This document shows positions 51,612 through 61,500 of a DNA stretch of 64,000 nucleotides, piece by piece. The translations under genes were made by a program, and so were the position numbers. Numbering within the stretch: the stretch's first letter is position 1; each line of letters starts with the position of its first letter. The notes beneath the pieces were generated by a model. It did not search any database and was not told the origin of the DNA. It saw only the letters and a list, made by a program, of their open reading frames with translations. Location: contig NC_034015.1 of assembly GCF_000346465.2 (NCBI RefSeq), positions 4,743,925-4,807,924 on the forward strand. The letters are read 5' to 3'. This stretch comes from Prunus persica (lineage: Eukaryota > Streptophyta > Magnoliopsida > Rosales > Rosaceae).

Positions 51612-53189
51612 TGCTTATGTAATTGGCAGTGTATGACATTAATTTTGTAATACATTGTAATGTGATTTCTTCACTTTCTACGTTCAAATAAAACACGACG
51701 TTATTGTGAACCAGTTATTCAGCATATTTACCGACGTCTTAAAGCAACGTAACAATGAAGAACCACGACGCTATTGTGAAGCAATTATTCAGGATATCAC
51801 GTCGGGGAAGGATTAAGAACCCCCATGTAATTCAAAATAACACGACTCCAATCCCATAATACCGACGTCTAAAAAACGAGATATATAATCTGAACGTTAA
51901 AAAATACGACGTCATCATACATTTTCCACGTCGCAAGTTCTTTTATAAACGAAGAGGAACGAAATGAATTCCGACGGTAATTCATTATAACCGCCGTCTA
52001 ATATCAATGAAACGACGTTATTTGTAATACGGCTCTCATCATAATCAATGCCGTCTATATGTTCTGTAATACGGCTCTCATTTATTTGGAACCGACGTTG
52101 TTTAGAAGTTCAACGTCGTCTATATTAATAAGTGCGTCGTGAGTAATGAATACATATAAATACAACGTCGACAATATAAATGCCACCGACGTTGTTTCAC
52201 ATTCAACGTCAACTATATAAATACATACGTCGTAAATAATGACACTGACAACTATTTCCACGTCATCTTTTTTAGAAAAATCGAAGTGGAAAATTTATTT
52301 CACGACGGTTGTTTGTAAATAAGAGACGTAGTAGATTTCAATAACGTCGTCTTCTCATGTATTTAAAGACGTCATATTTTTTCTTGTCGTGAAAATTATA
52401 TTTAACGGCGTAGTGTTTTAGTTGTCGTCGTTGTATGTCTATCTTGTGGCCTTGTTCTTTTAATATGTGTCATATTTTTCCTTTTTAACGACGGTGATTT
52501 GTTTGAGTTGGTCGTCTATTCTCATCCTCGACTATTTTTTAGAACTTTAGCAGACTAAACACGTCTGTTTTTATTTGTTTTCGACGTTGTTGTATTTAAC
52601 AACGTCTAATATTTATCGTCGTTGTTTGTTTCTGAAAATAGGAAGTATAAATTTTGTAATACGACTCTCATATATTTGTAACCGACGTTGTTTCGTTGTT
52701 CAACGTCTACTCTATAAATACATACGTCGTAAATAATGACACTGACAACTATTTCCACGTCATCTTTTATAGAAAAATCGAAGTGGAAAATTTATTTTAC
52801 GACGGCTCTTTTTATATAAGCGACGTAGTAGGTATAAATAACGTCGTCTTCTAATGTATTTAAAGACGTCATATTTTTTATTGTCGTGAAAATGATATTT
52901 AACGGCGTTTTATTTTAATTTTCGTCGTTGTATGTCTATCTTGCGGCCTTGTTTAGTTAATATGTGTCATATTTTTCCTTTTTAACGACGGTTTTTTTAG
53001 AGAGTTGGTCGTCTATTCTCATCCTCGACTGCTTTTTTAGATCTTTTGCAGTTCAAAGACGTCGTTTTGTATTTGTTGATGACGTTGTATATTGTAACAA
53101 CGACGGTGATTTAGCGTCGTGGTTTATGAGGGAAAAGATGACGGTGGATTCCACGACCATTGAAAAATCGAATACACGACGGTGATTTA
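51612..53189 (+). repeat. CACTA 3' subterminal region
   Basis: About 1.6 kb filled with ACGACGT, ACGTCG, CCGACG and CGTCGT motifs in both orientations, the mirror of the 5' side. A duplication is included: about 52184-52560 and 52682-53045, offset about 497 bp. The two copies share AATAATGACACTGACAACTA, AAATCGAAGTGGAAAATTT and GTCGTCTATTCTCATCCTCG. No coding sequence is seen. Confidence 0.85.
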
Positions 53190-53219
53190 CCGTCGTCTTT
53201 TTGCTTTTTTGTAGTAGTG
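53190..53219 (-). repeat. CACTA 3' terminal inverted repeat
   Basis: CCGTCGTCTTTTTG followed by CTTTTTTGTAGTAGTG, the inverted partner of the arm at 37269. The AGA target duplication follows immediately. Confidence 0.93.
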
Positions 53220-53222
53220 AGA

Positions 53223-54436
53223 GAGACCACAGCTGCATCGACTCCGGGGACAGGTATTCAGGGTAGATCATAGGGGACACCACTGTTTATGGAGGCTTCG
53301 TCCAGTGGTGGGGCCTAGACCAGTGTAGCTAGCCAAGGCAGTAGTTAGCAAAGGGGATGTGGTGGACGTTCCAGGGCCATAGGCAGAGTGTACAATATGT
53401 CCTAGCATGAGGCACATGCATCACCTGATGTAATTACAGGTATTTTACAGATTTTTGGAATCCCTGCTAGAGTTTTGATTGACCCTGGAGCTACACACTC
53501 GTTTGTCACACCTAGTTTTGCCCACAATGCCAATGTAAGACTTTCAGCTCTGTAGAACGAACTGGCGATCTCTGTACCTACTGGAGAGATTTTTAGGATA
53601 GGTATAGTGTATCGAGATAGTATAGTGATGGTGGGAGATGTGTTTCTGGAGGCAGATTTAATTCCTTTGGGAATGGTTGACTTGGATGTCATTTTAGGGA
53701 TGGATTGGTTGGCCAAACATCGTGCCTTAGTAGATTGCTTCAAGAAAGAAGTTGTATTCAGTAGTCTCGGATGCCTTGAAGTAACTTTTTATGGTGAGCG
53801 CAGAGTGCTTCCATCTTGCCTCATTTCAGCTATGACGGCAAAACGGTTGCTCATAAAAGGGTGCTTAGGATATATAGCGCATGTAATTGATACCAGAGAT
53901 AATGGGCTGAGATTGGAAGATATTCCAGTAGTACAGGAATTTCCAGATGTATTCCCCGAGGATCTTCCTGGATTACCTCCTCATCGGGAGATCGAGTTCA
54001 TTTTTGAGCTCGCCCCAGGAACGAATCCTATTTCTCAGGCACCGTACAGAATGGCGCCAGCAGAGTTGAGGGAGTTAAAAACTCAGTTGCAGGAGCTGGT
54101 AGATAAGGGTTTCATCCGACCTAGTTTTTCTCCTTGGGGTGCTCTAGTGTTATTTGTTAAGAAGAAGGATGGCACCATGAGGTTATGCATTGACTACATG
54201 CAGCTGAACAAGGTCGCCGTGCGGAATAGATATTCATTGCCTCGTATTGATGATTTGTTCGATCAGCTGAAGGGTGCCAAGGTATTTTCTAAGATTGATT
54301 TGAGGTCTGGATATCATCAGTTACGGGTTAGAGAGGAGGATGTGCCTAAAACAGCTTTTCCAATGAGGTATGGGCACTATGAGTTCCTGGTGATGCCATT
54401 TGGATTAACTAATGCGCCAGCTGCATTTATGGACCT
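53223..54436 (+). pseudogene. gypsy pol, part 1: protease and N-terminal reverse transcriptase
   Basis: Continues the gypsy polyprotein after the CACTA insertion. The protease active-site motif is DPGATHSF (from 53481; DSGATHSF in the family, so Ser is replaced by Pro next to the catalytic Asp). [10 protein letters not shown] and [14 protein letters not shown] lead into reverse transcriptase with [41 protein letters not shown] (followed by Met where Arg is usual), [12 protein letters not shown] and [10 protein letters not shown]. In-frame stops lie at 53268 and 53553, and frame is lost around 53270-53400. A one-base deletion at about 54436 ends this frame at MDL-stop; the next part continues one frame over. 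Confidence 0.92.
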
Positions 54437-56818
54437 ATGAATAGAGTGTTTCGACGTTACTTAGATCGCTTCGTGATTGTGTTCATAGATGACATTCTGG
54501 TGTATTCTAAGAGTCAAAAGGCACATATGAAGCACTTAGACATTGTGTTGAAGACTCTGAGAAGGAGGCAACTTTATGCGAAATTCAGCAAGTGTCAGTT
54601 TTGGTTAGACAGAGTTAGTTTCTTAGGGCACGTGATCTCTGCAGAGGGCATTTATGTTGATCCCCAAAAGATTGAAGCAGTAGTGAATTGGTTACGACCA
54701 ACGAGTGTTACTGAGATACGAAGTTTTCTTGGGTTAGCCGGGTATTACCGTCGCTTCGTGGAAGGGTTCTCCACCATAACGGCTCCTCTCACTTATTTGA
54801 ATAGGAAAAGAGTTAGGTTTGAATGGTTAGATAAGTGTGAGGAGAGTTTCAACGAACTCAAGACCAGGCTGACCACTGCTCCGGTTTTAGCACTTCCGGA
54901 TGATAGTGGGAACTTCGTTATCTACAGTGATGCATCTCAACAATGACTTGGATGTGTGCTGATGCAGCATGGTAGGGTGATTGCTTATGCTTCTAGACAA
55001 CTTAAGAAGCATGAGTTGAATTATCCTGTTCATGATTTGGAACTTGCTGCAGTAGTTTTTGCCTTAAAGATTTGGCGGCATTATCTTTATGGGGAAACAT
55101 GCCAGATCTTTATAGATCACAAAAGTTTAAAGTATTTATTCACCCAGAAGGAATTGAATTTGAGGCAAAGAAGATGGTTAGAGTTGATAAAAGATTATGA
55201 CTGTACCATCGAGCATCAACCAGGAAGAGCTAATGTTGTCGCGGATGCACTCAGTAGGAAATCGTCGGGATCTGTAGCTTATCTCCGAGGGAGGTATTTG
55301 CCATTGATGGTAGAAATAAGGAAGCTCAGAGTTGGGCTAGGTATGGATAATCAGGGAACACTGTTAGCTACTCTCCATGTGAGACCAGTGCTAGTAGCAC
55401 GAATACTCGGAGCTCAATCCGAAGATCCTTTGATTTGCACGCTACGAGTGGAGGTTGAGAATGGCGATAGAACTAATTGTTCAGTAAGAAATGATGGAGC
55501 ATTAGTGGTAGGTAACAGGTTATATGTCCCTAATGATGAAGTTTTAAAAAGGGAGATTCTTGAGGAGGCCCATGAGTCAGTTTTTGCAATGCACCCTGGA
55601 AGCACAAAAATGTATCATACTCTGAGAGAGCACTACTGGTGGCCTTTTATGAAGAAAGAAATAGCATAGTATGTCAGAAGGTGTCTAATTTGTCAGCAAG
55701 TGAAAGCTGAGCGGCAGAAACCATCAGGGTCATTGCAACCACTTCCAATTCCTGAATGGAAGTGGGAGCGGATTACGATGGATTTTGTGTTCAAGCTTCC
55801 TCGAACACAGAGTAAGCATGATGGAGTGTGGGTAATCGTGGATCGACTCACCAAGTCTGCTCATTTTTTGCCGGTGAGAACAAATTATAGTTTGAATAGA
55901 CTGGCTAAGATTTTCATAGATGAAATAGTGAGACTTCATGGAGTACCATTATCCATTGTTTCATATTGAGATCCACGGTTTACATCCCGTTTTTGGACAA
56001 AATTAAATGAAGCTTTTGGAACCCAATTGTAATTTCGTACTGTATTTCACCCCTAGACAGATGGTCAGTCTGAGAGGACAATTCAGACATTAGAAGATAT
56101 GTTAAGAGCGTGTGCACTTCAATTTCGGGGTGATTGGGATGAGAAGTTACCACTTATGGAGTTTGCTTATAATAACAGTTATCAAGTGAGTATCAGAATG
56201 TCTCCATTTGATGCCTTGTATGGAAAATAGTGTAGAACTCCATTCTATTGGGATGAAGTGAGTGAACACAGACTGGAAGTATCTGAGGATGTTGAACTGA
56301 CCAAGAAACAAGTGAAAATAATTAGAGAACGACTCCAGATAGCCCAGGACCGACAAAAGAGTTATGCGGTCAACAGAAGAAAAGACCTTTAGTTTGAAGT
56401 TGGAGACTGGGTATTTTTGAAATTATCACCTTGGAAAGGTGTAGTGAGATTTGAGAAGCGGGGAAAACTAAGTCCTCGCTGTATTGGACCTTATGAGATT
56501 GTAGAGCGTGTGGGTCCAGTAGCTTACATGCTTGCTTTGCCTGCAGATCTATCACGATTACATGATGTTTTCCATGTCTCCATGCTCCGAAGGTAAATTT
56601 CCGACCCTTCCCATGTTTTAGAGGAGCAACCAGTAGAATTGGAGGACAATTTCACTTATGTGGAGCAACCAGTTCAAATCTTGGATTGGAAAACGCAAAT
56701 GTTGCGATCGAGAGAGATTCCACTTGTGAAGGTTTTATGGAGGAGTCATAATCTGGAAGAGGCTACATGGGAACTCGAAGACCAAATGCGAGAGCAGTAC
56801 CTTCACCTCTTCGAGTGA
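54437..56818 (+). pseudogene. gypsy pol, part 2: RT, RNase H, integrase, chromodomain
   Basis: One continuous frame with eight internal stops and no further frameshift. RT catalytic box FIDDILVYS (54482). RNase H with [20 protein letters not shown] and VVADALSRK. Integrase zinc-binding [17 protein letters not shown] plus CLICQQVK; catalytic core starts at MDFVFKLPRTQ, with DPRF, TDGQSERTIQTLEDMLRA and MEFAYNNSYQ visible. The C-terminus (VGPVAYMLALP, LHDVFHVSMLRR, then VKVLWRSHN and EEATWELED) resembles a chromodomain. Stops: TGA 54944, TAG 55667, TGA 55967, TAA 56030, TAG 56054, TAG 56228, TAG 56390, TAA 56594. The normal end is TGA 56816. Confidence 0.93.
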
Positions 56819-56851
56819 CAGGTGTGTAAATTTCGAGGACGAAATTTTTAT

Positions 56852-56864
56852 CTGGGGGGTAGGT
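56852..56864 (+). promoter_or_regulatory. polypurine tract
   Basis: CTGGGGGGTAGGT directly before the 3' LTR, preceded by TTTCGAGGACGAAATTTTTA, a context common in plant gypsy elements. It is the expected plus-strand priming site. Confidence 0.85.
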
Positions 56865-57148
56865 TGTAATAACCCAAACCTAAATTAATATTTAATTAGT
56901 AATTTATTAAGGAAAAAGACAATGTTGCCCTTGGAATAATTTATTAAAGAAAAGTTGACTTTTTGACCGAGAAGGGATTTGATACTTTCACACACACCGT
57001 TGCGTAGAGCATGACGAAACGAGTTTGTAGACACGAAGTGGGCTCGAATCGGAGCTTTAACGAAGGAAATACGGTTAAAATCCTCCGAGGGGCAAAATAG
57101 TAATTTGAAAAAAACAGATTTTAAGACCTCATTCTCTCTCTTCTCCCT

Positions 57149-57201
<53 letters not shown>

Positions 57202-57876
57202 CCGATCGCGCCTCCTCCCTGTCAAAACAGCAGCAGCAGTTTTACCGCCGCCACCGCTTCCTCCTTGCCGCCAGCAGCAGCAAGTATCGCCGGAAATTGC
57301 AGAAAATTCGGTGGTTTTTCCCGAATTTTCAAACCACTCGTTCTCTCTCATTTCTCCTCCACATTTGACGAGTAAGATATGGATTTTTACCTATTTTCCA
57401 TGCTCTAGCTGATGGTTGGGTAGGATGGCATCGATTTTGAACGTAGGTAGCTTGAATTTCGAATTGGAATTCGGCCGATTTTTGGATCTCGATTCCGGCC
57501 ACTTTCGGTCAGTTTTTGGGGTTAGTATGTTCATATGCTATTTTCTAAACTTTTTTTTTGGGTCCACTCACACTTTTTAATGTTTTGCGTCCCCAGGCAA
57601 TAGGTGTGCACAGGGATCCACCACCGGGCAGTTTTCCACCTTCCGCGCTTTCCTTTTTGATGTAGGACTTTTGTTTTGTAAAAGGATTGACTCTTTTGTA
57701 AATTCTTAGTAGTCGCTCTGATAATTTGCCATAGACTTAGGATTTACCTGTTGGAATGTATATATACGTATGCTAGTAGTTGGTTGTATATATATATACT
57801 TGTTTGGCAGGTGTAAATGTTTTGGTATTGATCCAGTTACAAGGGAGACTCTGCCGATTTTTCGGTAGGAGTCAAT
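56865..57876 (+). repeat. 3' LTR of the gypsy element, truncated
   Basis: Begins TGTAATAACCCAAACC and follows the 5' LTR through the TC microsatellite (57151-57198) and the TATATATA stretch. It stops matching after TTTTTCGGTAGGAGTCAA, about 130 bp before the LTR end. The GGGTCGGGTCCTGTCA terminus is missing. Relative to the 5' LTR it lacks a block of about 70 bp in the CCACCGCTTCCTCC region. Confidence 0.88.
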
Positions 57877-58265
57877 TTGAAAACCGGCTGAATACCCCAA
57901 AAACTAACCGGAAGTAGCCGAACACGGAGGCCGAAAACTGGCCGAATTCCAATTTGAAGACCGAGCTAGTTACGGTCAAAATCGATGCAAACCTACCCAC
58001 CCATCAGCTAGAGCATGGAAAATAGGTAGAAATTCATACCTTACTCGACAAATTTGGAGAAGAATTGAGGGAGAATGAGCGGGTTGAAGTTTATGTCAAA
58101 ACCGATCGGTTTCTGCACCGGCGGTTCCACGGGCGAAGAGCGATCAGAAAGGGCAGAGGAGGTGGTGGCGGTTCGAACAAGACCGGTCTTGTGGCCGGTG
58201 GTGCTCCGTGGTGGTGACGGCGCCACAAAAGCTAATCGGGGAAAGGGAGTTCGCGACGGGGGGGA

Positions 58266-58296
<31 letters not shown>

Positions 58297-58587
58297 CTGA
58301 GGGAGAAGAGAGAGAATGAGGGTTCTTAAAACTCTGATTTTTCCTAATTACCATTTTACCCCTCGTGATATTTTAACCGTATTTTCTACGTTAAAACCCC
58401 GATACGAGTCCACTTCGTGTCTACGAACTCGTTTCGTCGTGCTCTATGCAACGGTGTATGTGGAATTGTCAATTTTCTTTTCTATCAAAAAGTCAACTTT
58501 TCGTTAATAAATTATTCCAAGGGCAAAATTGTCTTTTTCTCTGAATAAATTACTAATTAAATATGAATTTAGGTTTGGGTCATTACA
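57877..58587 (-). repeat. inverted partial LTR fused to the 3' LTR
   Basis: The sequence is antisense LTR: it ends TTTAGGTTTGGGTCATTACA, i.e. TGTAATGACCCAAACC on the minus strand. It includes a GA microsatellite (about 58266-58315) and the antisense of CATGCTCTAGCTGATGG (near 58005). It represents roughly the first 700 bp of a diverged LTR of the same family. There is no internal region. The outer edge passes straight into satellite with no matching target duplication on the far side of the gypsy element. Confidence 0.85.
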
Positions 58588-61500
58588 TGAATTTTTCAAT
58601 TTCATGGACCAATCGATATTGGATTGTGTCCAAAACTTGGGGAACATCATAATATGGTGAGAGAAGTCATTTGGTGACTTTTGAGTGAAATCCAATGGCT
58701 AAAACAATGCAATACACCAACCACTCCATTTCATAATGAACTTCGTTTGAACCTGAATTGTCTAATTTCATGGACCAATCAATTTCGGATTTAGTCCAAA
58801 ACTTGGGGAACGTCATGATACGGTGAGAGGAGTCAATTGGTGAGTTTTGAGTGAAATCCAATGGCTAAAAAACTATGCAATACACCAACCACTCCATTTC
58901 AGAACGAACTTCGTACGAACCTGAATTGAACAATTTCATGTACCAATCGATATTGGATTGAGTCCAAAACTTGGGGAACGTCATAATGTTGTGGCGGGAG
59001 TCATTTGTTGGGTTTTGAGTGAAACCCAATCTCTTGAACTGTACAATACACCAGCCACTCCATTTCAAAACGAACTTCGTACGGACATGAATTGTCCAAT
59101 TTCATGGACCTATTGATATCGGATTGAGTCCAAAACTTGGGGAACACCATAATATGATGGGAGGAGTCATTTGGTGGGGAGTCAATTGGTGGGTTTTGAG
59201 TGAAATCTAATCGAAACAACTGCGCAATACACCAACTACTCCATTCAGAACGAACTTTGTACGAACATGAATTGTGCGATTTCATGGACCAATCGATATC
59301 GGATTGAGTCCAAAACATGGGGAACATCATAATATAGTGGGAGGAGTCATTTGGTGAGTTTTGAGTGAACCCCACTTGACAAAACTATGCAATACACCAA
59401 CCACTCCATTAGAGACCGAACTTCGTACGAACATGAATAGTATAAACATCATAATATGGTGGGAGGAGTCATATGGTAAGTTTTGAGAGAAATCCAATGG
59501 CTAAAACAATGCAACACACCAACCATTCCATTTCAGAACGAACTTCGTACGAACTTGAATTGTCTGATGTCATGGACCAATCGATATCGGATTGAGTACA
59601 AAAATTGGGAAACAACATAATATGGTGGGAGGAGTCATTTGGTGAGTTTTGAGTAAAATTCAATGGCTAAAACAATGCAACACACCAACCACTCATTTCA
59701 AAACGAACTTCGTACGAACCTGAATTGTCCGATTTCGTGGACCAATCGATATCGGATTGAGTCCAAAAATTGGAGAACATCATAATCTTGTGGGAGGAGT
59801 CATTTGGTGGGTTTTGAGTGAAATTCAATCTCTATTACTATACCATATGACAACCACTCCATTTCATAACAAACTTCGTACGAAACGGATTTGTCCGATT
59901 TTGTGGACCAATCGATATCGGATTGAGGCCAAAACTTGGGAAACATCATAATGTTGTGGGAGGAGTCGTTTGGTGTGTTTTGGGTGAAATCCAACAGCAA
60001 AAACTATGAAACACACCAACCACTCCATTAGAGAATGAACTTCGTACAAATATGAACAGTCCAATTTCTTGGACCAATCGATATAGGACTGGGCCCAAAA
60101 CTTGGGAAACATCATAATATGGTAGGAGAAGTCATTTGGTGAGTTCTGAGTGAAATCCAATGGCTAAAACTATACAACACACCAACCACTACATTTCTTA
60201 ATGAACTTCGTACGAACCTAAATTGTCCAATTTCAAAAACCAATCGATATCGGATTGAGTCCAAAACTTGGGGAACATCATAATGTTGTGGGAGGAGTCA
60301 TTTTGTGTGTTTTGAGCGAATTCCAATGGCTAAAACAATGCAATACACCGACCACTCCATTTCAGAACGAACTTTGTATGAACCTGAATTGTCTGATTTC
60401 ATGAACCAATCAATATCGGATTGAATCCAAAACTTGGGGAACATTATGATATGATGGGAGGAGTCAATTGGTGAGTGTTGCGTGAAATCCAATTGCGAAA
60501 ACTATGCAATACACCAACCACTCCATTTCATAACGAAGTTCGTAAGAACCTGAATTGTCCGATTTCTTGGACCAATCGATATCAGATTGCGTCCAATACT
60601 TGGGGAACATCATAATATTGTGGGAGGAGTCATTTGGTGGGTTTTGAGTGAAATCCAATCCCTAGAACTGTGCAATACACCAACCACTCCATTTCAAAAC
60701 CAACTTCGTACGAACCTGAATTGTCCAGTTTCACAGATCAATCGATATCGGATTGAGTCCAAAAACTTGGGGATGATCATAATGTTGTGGGAGTAGCCAT
60801 TTGTTGAGTTTTGAGTGAAATCCAATTGCCAAAACTATGCAATACACCACCCACTCCATTTCAGAATGAACTTTGTACGAACCTGAATTGTCCAATTTCA
60901 TGGACCAATCGATATCGGATTGAGTCCAGAACTTGGGGAACATCATAATATAGTGGGAGGAGTCATTTGGTAGGGTTTGAGTGAAATCTAATCTCTAGAA
61001 CTATACAATACACCAACCACTCCAATTCAGAACGAACTTCGTACAAACCTGTATTGTCCAATTTCACAGATCAATCGATATCAGATTGACGCCAAAACTT
61101 GGGGAACATCATAATGTTGTGGGAGGAGTCATTTTGTGAGTGTTGAGTGAATTCCAATGGCCAAAACAATGCAATACACCGACCACCCCATTTAAGAACG
61201 AACTTCGTACGAACATGAATTGTCCAATTTCATGGACCAATCGATTTCGAATTCAGTCCAAAACTTGCGGAACATCATAATGTTGTGGGAGAAGTCATTT
61301 GGTGGGGTTTGAGTCAAATCCAATCTCTAGAACTATACAATACGCCAACCACTCCATTTCAAAACGAACTTCGTACGAACCTGAATTGTCCAATTTCACG
61401 GATCAATCGATATCGGATTGAGTCCAAAACTTGGGGAAGATCATAATGTTGTGGGAGGAGCCATTTGTTGAGTTTTGAGTGAACTCCAATTGCCAAAACT

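Larger units (their letters stand above)
37269..53219 (+). mobile_element. CACTA (En/Spm) DNA transposon, 15,951 bp
   Basis: Starts CACTACTACAAAAAG and ends CTTTTTTGTAGTAGTG, imperfect terminal inverted repeats. It is flanked by the 3-bp target duplication AGA (37266-37268 and 53220-53222) that is standard for the superfamily. It carries two plus-strand genes, a transposase_24/Ulp1 fusion gene and a TNP2 transposase gene. Both subterminal regions are packed with an ACGACGG/CCGTCGT motif. It also carries an RPN6 gene fragment and a solo LTR insertion. Both genes have disabling lesions, so it is probably not autonomous now, but the small number of lesions implies a fairly recent insertion compared with its gypsy host. 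Confidence 0.95.
34868..57876 (+). mobile_element. Ty3/gypsy LTR retrotransposon (Tekay/Del-like), interrupted by CACTA
   Basis: 5' LTR (34868-36070), primer-binding site, gag with CCHC knuckle, a 15.95-kb CACTA insertion, protease, reverse transcriptase, RNase H, integrase, chromodomain-like C-terminus, polypurine tract and a truncated 3' LTR. The order PR-RT-RH-INT defines Ty3/gypsy; the terminal chromodomain and long LTRs fit the Tekay/Del chromoviruses. Without the CACTA insertion and one AGA duplicate, the element's visible part is about 7.1 kb. No target duplication can be paired: the left flank ends CCAAAAC and the right end is lost in an LTR fusion. The first 290 bp of the two LTRs differ at about a dozen sites by eye, and a block of about 70 bp near 35260-35340 is absent from the 3' LTR. 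The element is old and non-autonomous. Confidence 0.92.

Noticed and set aside
37269..53219. Regularly spaced short CG-rich motifs resembling a CRISPR array.
   Set aside because: Motifs are 7-10 bp, in both orientations and with irregular spacing, within a eukaryotic CACTA element. There is no repeat-spacer structure and no cas gene.
34868..58587. A perfect target duplication for the full gypsy element.
   Set aside because: The left flank ends CCAAAAC and the right flank after the inverted LTR begins TGAAT. They do not match, and monomer phase is lost, so none is claimed.
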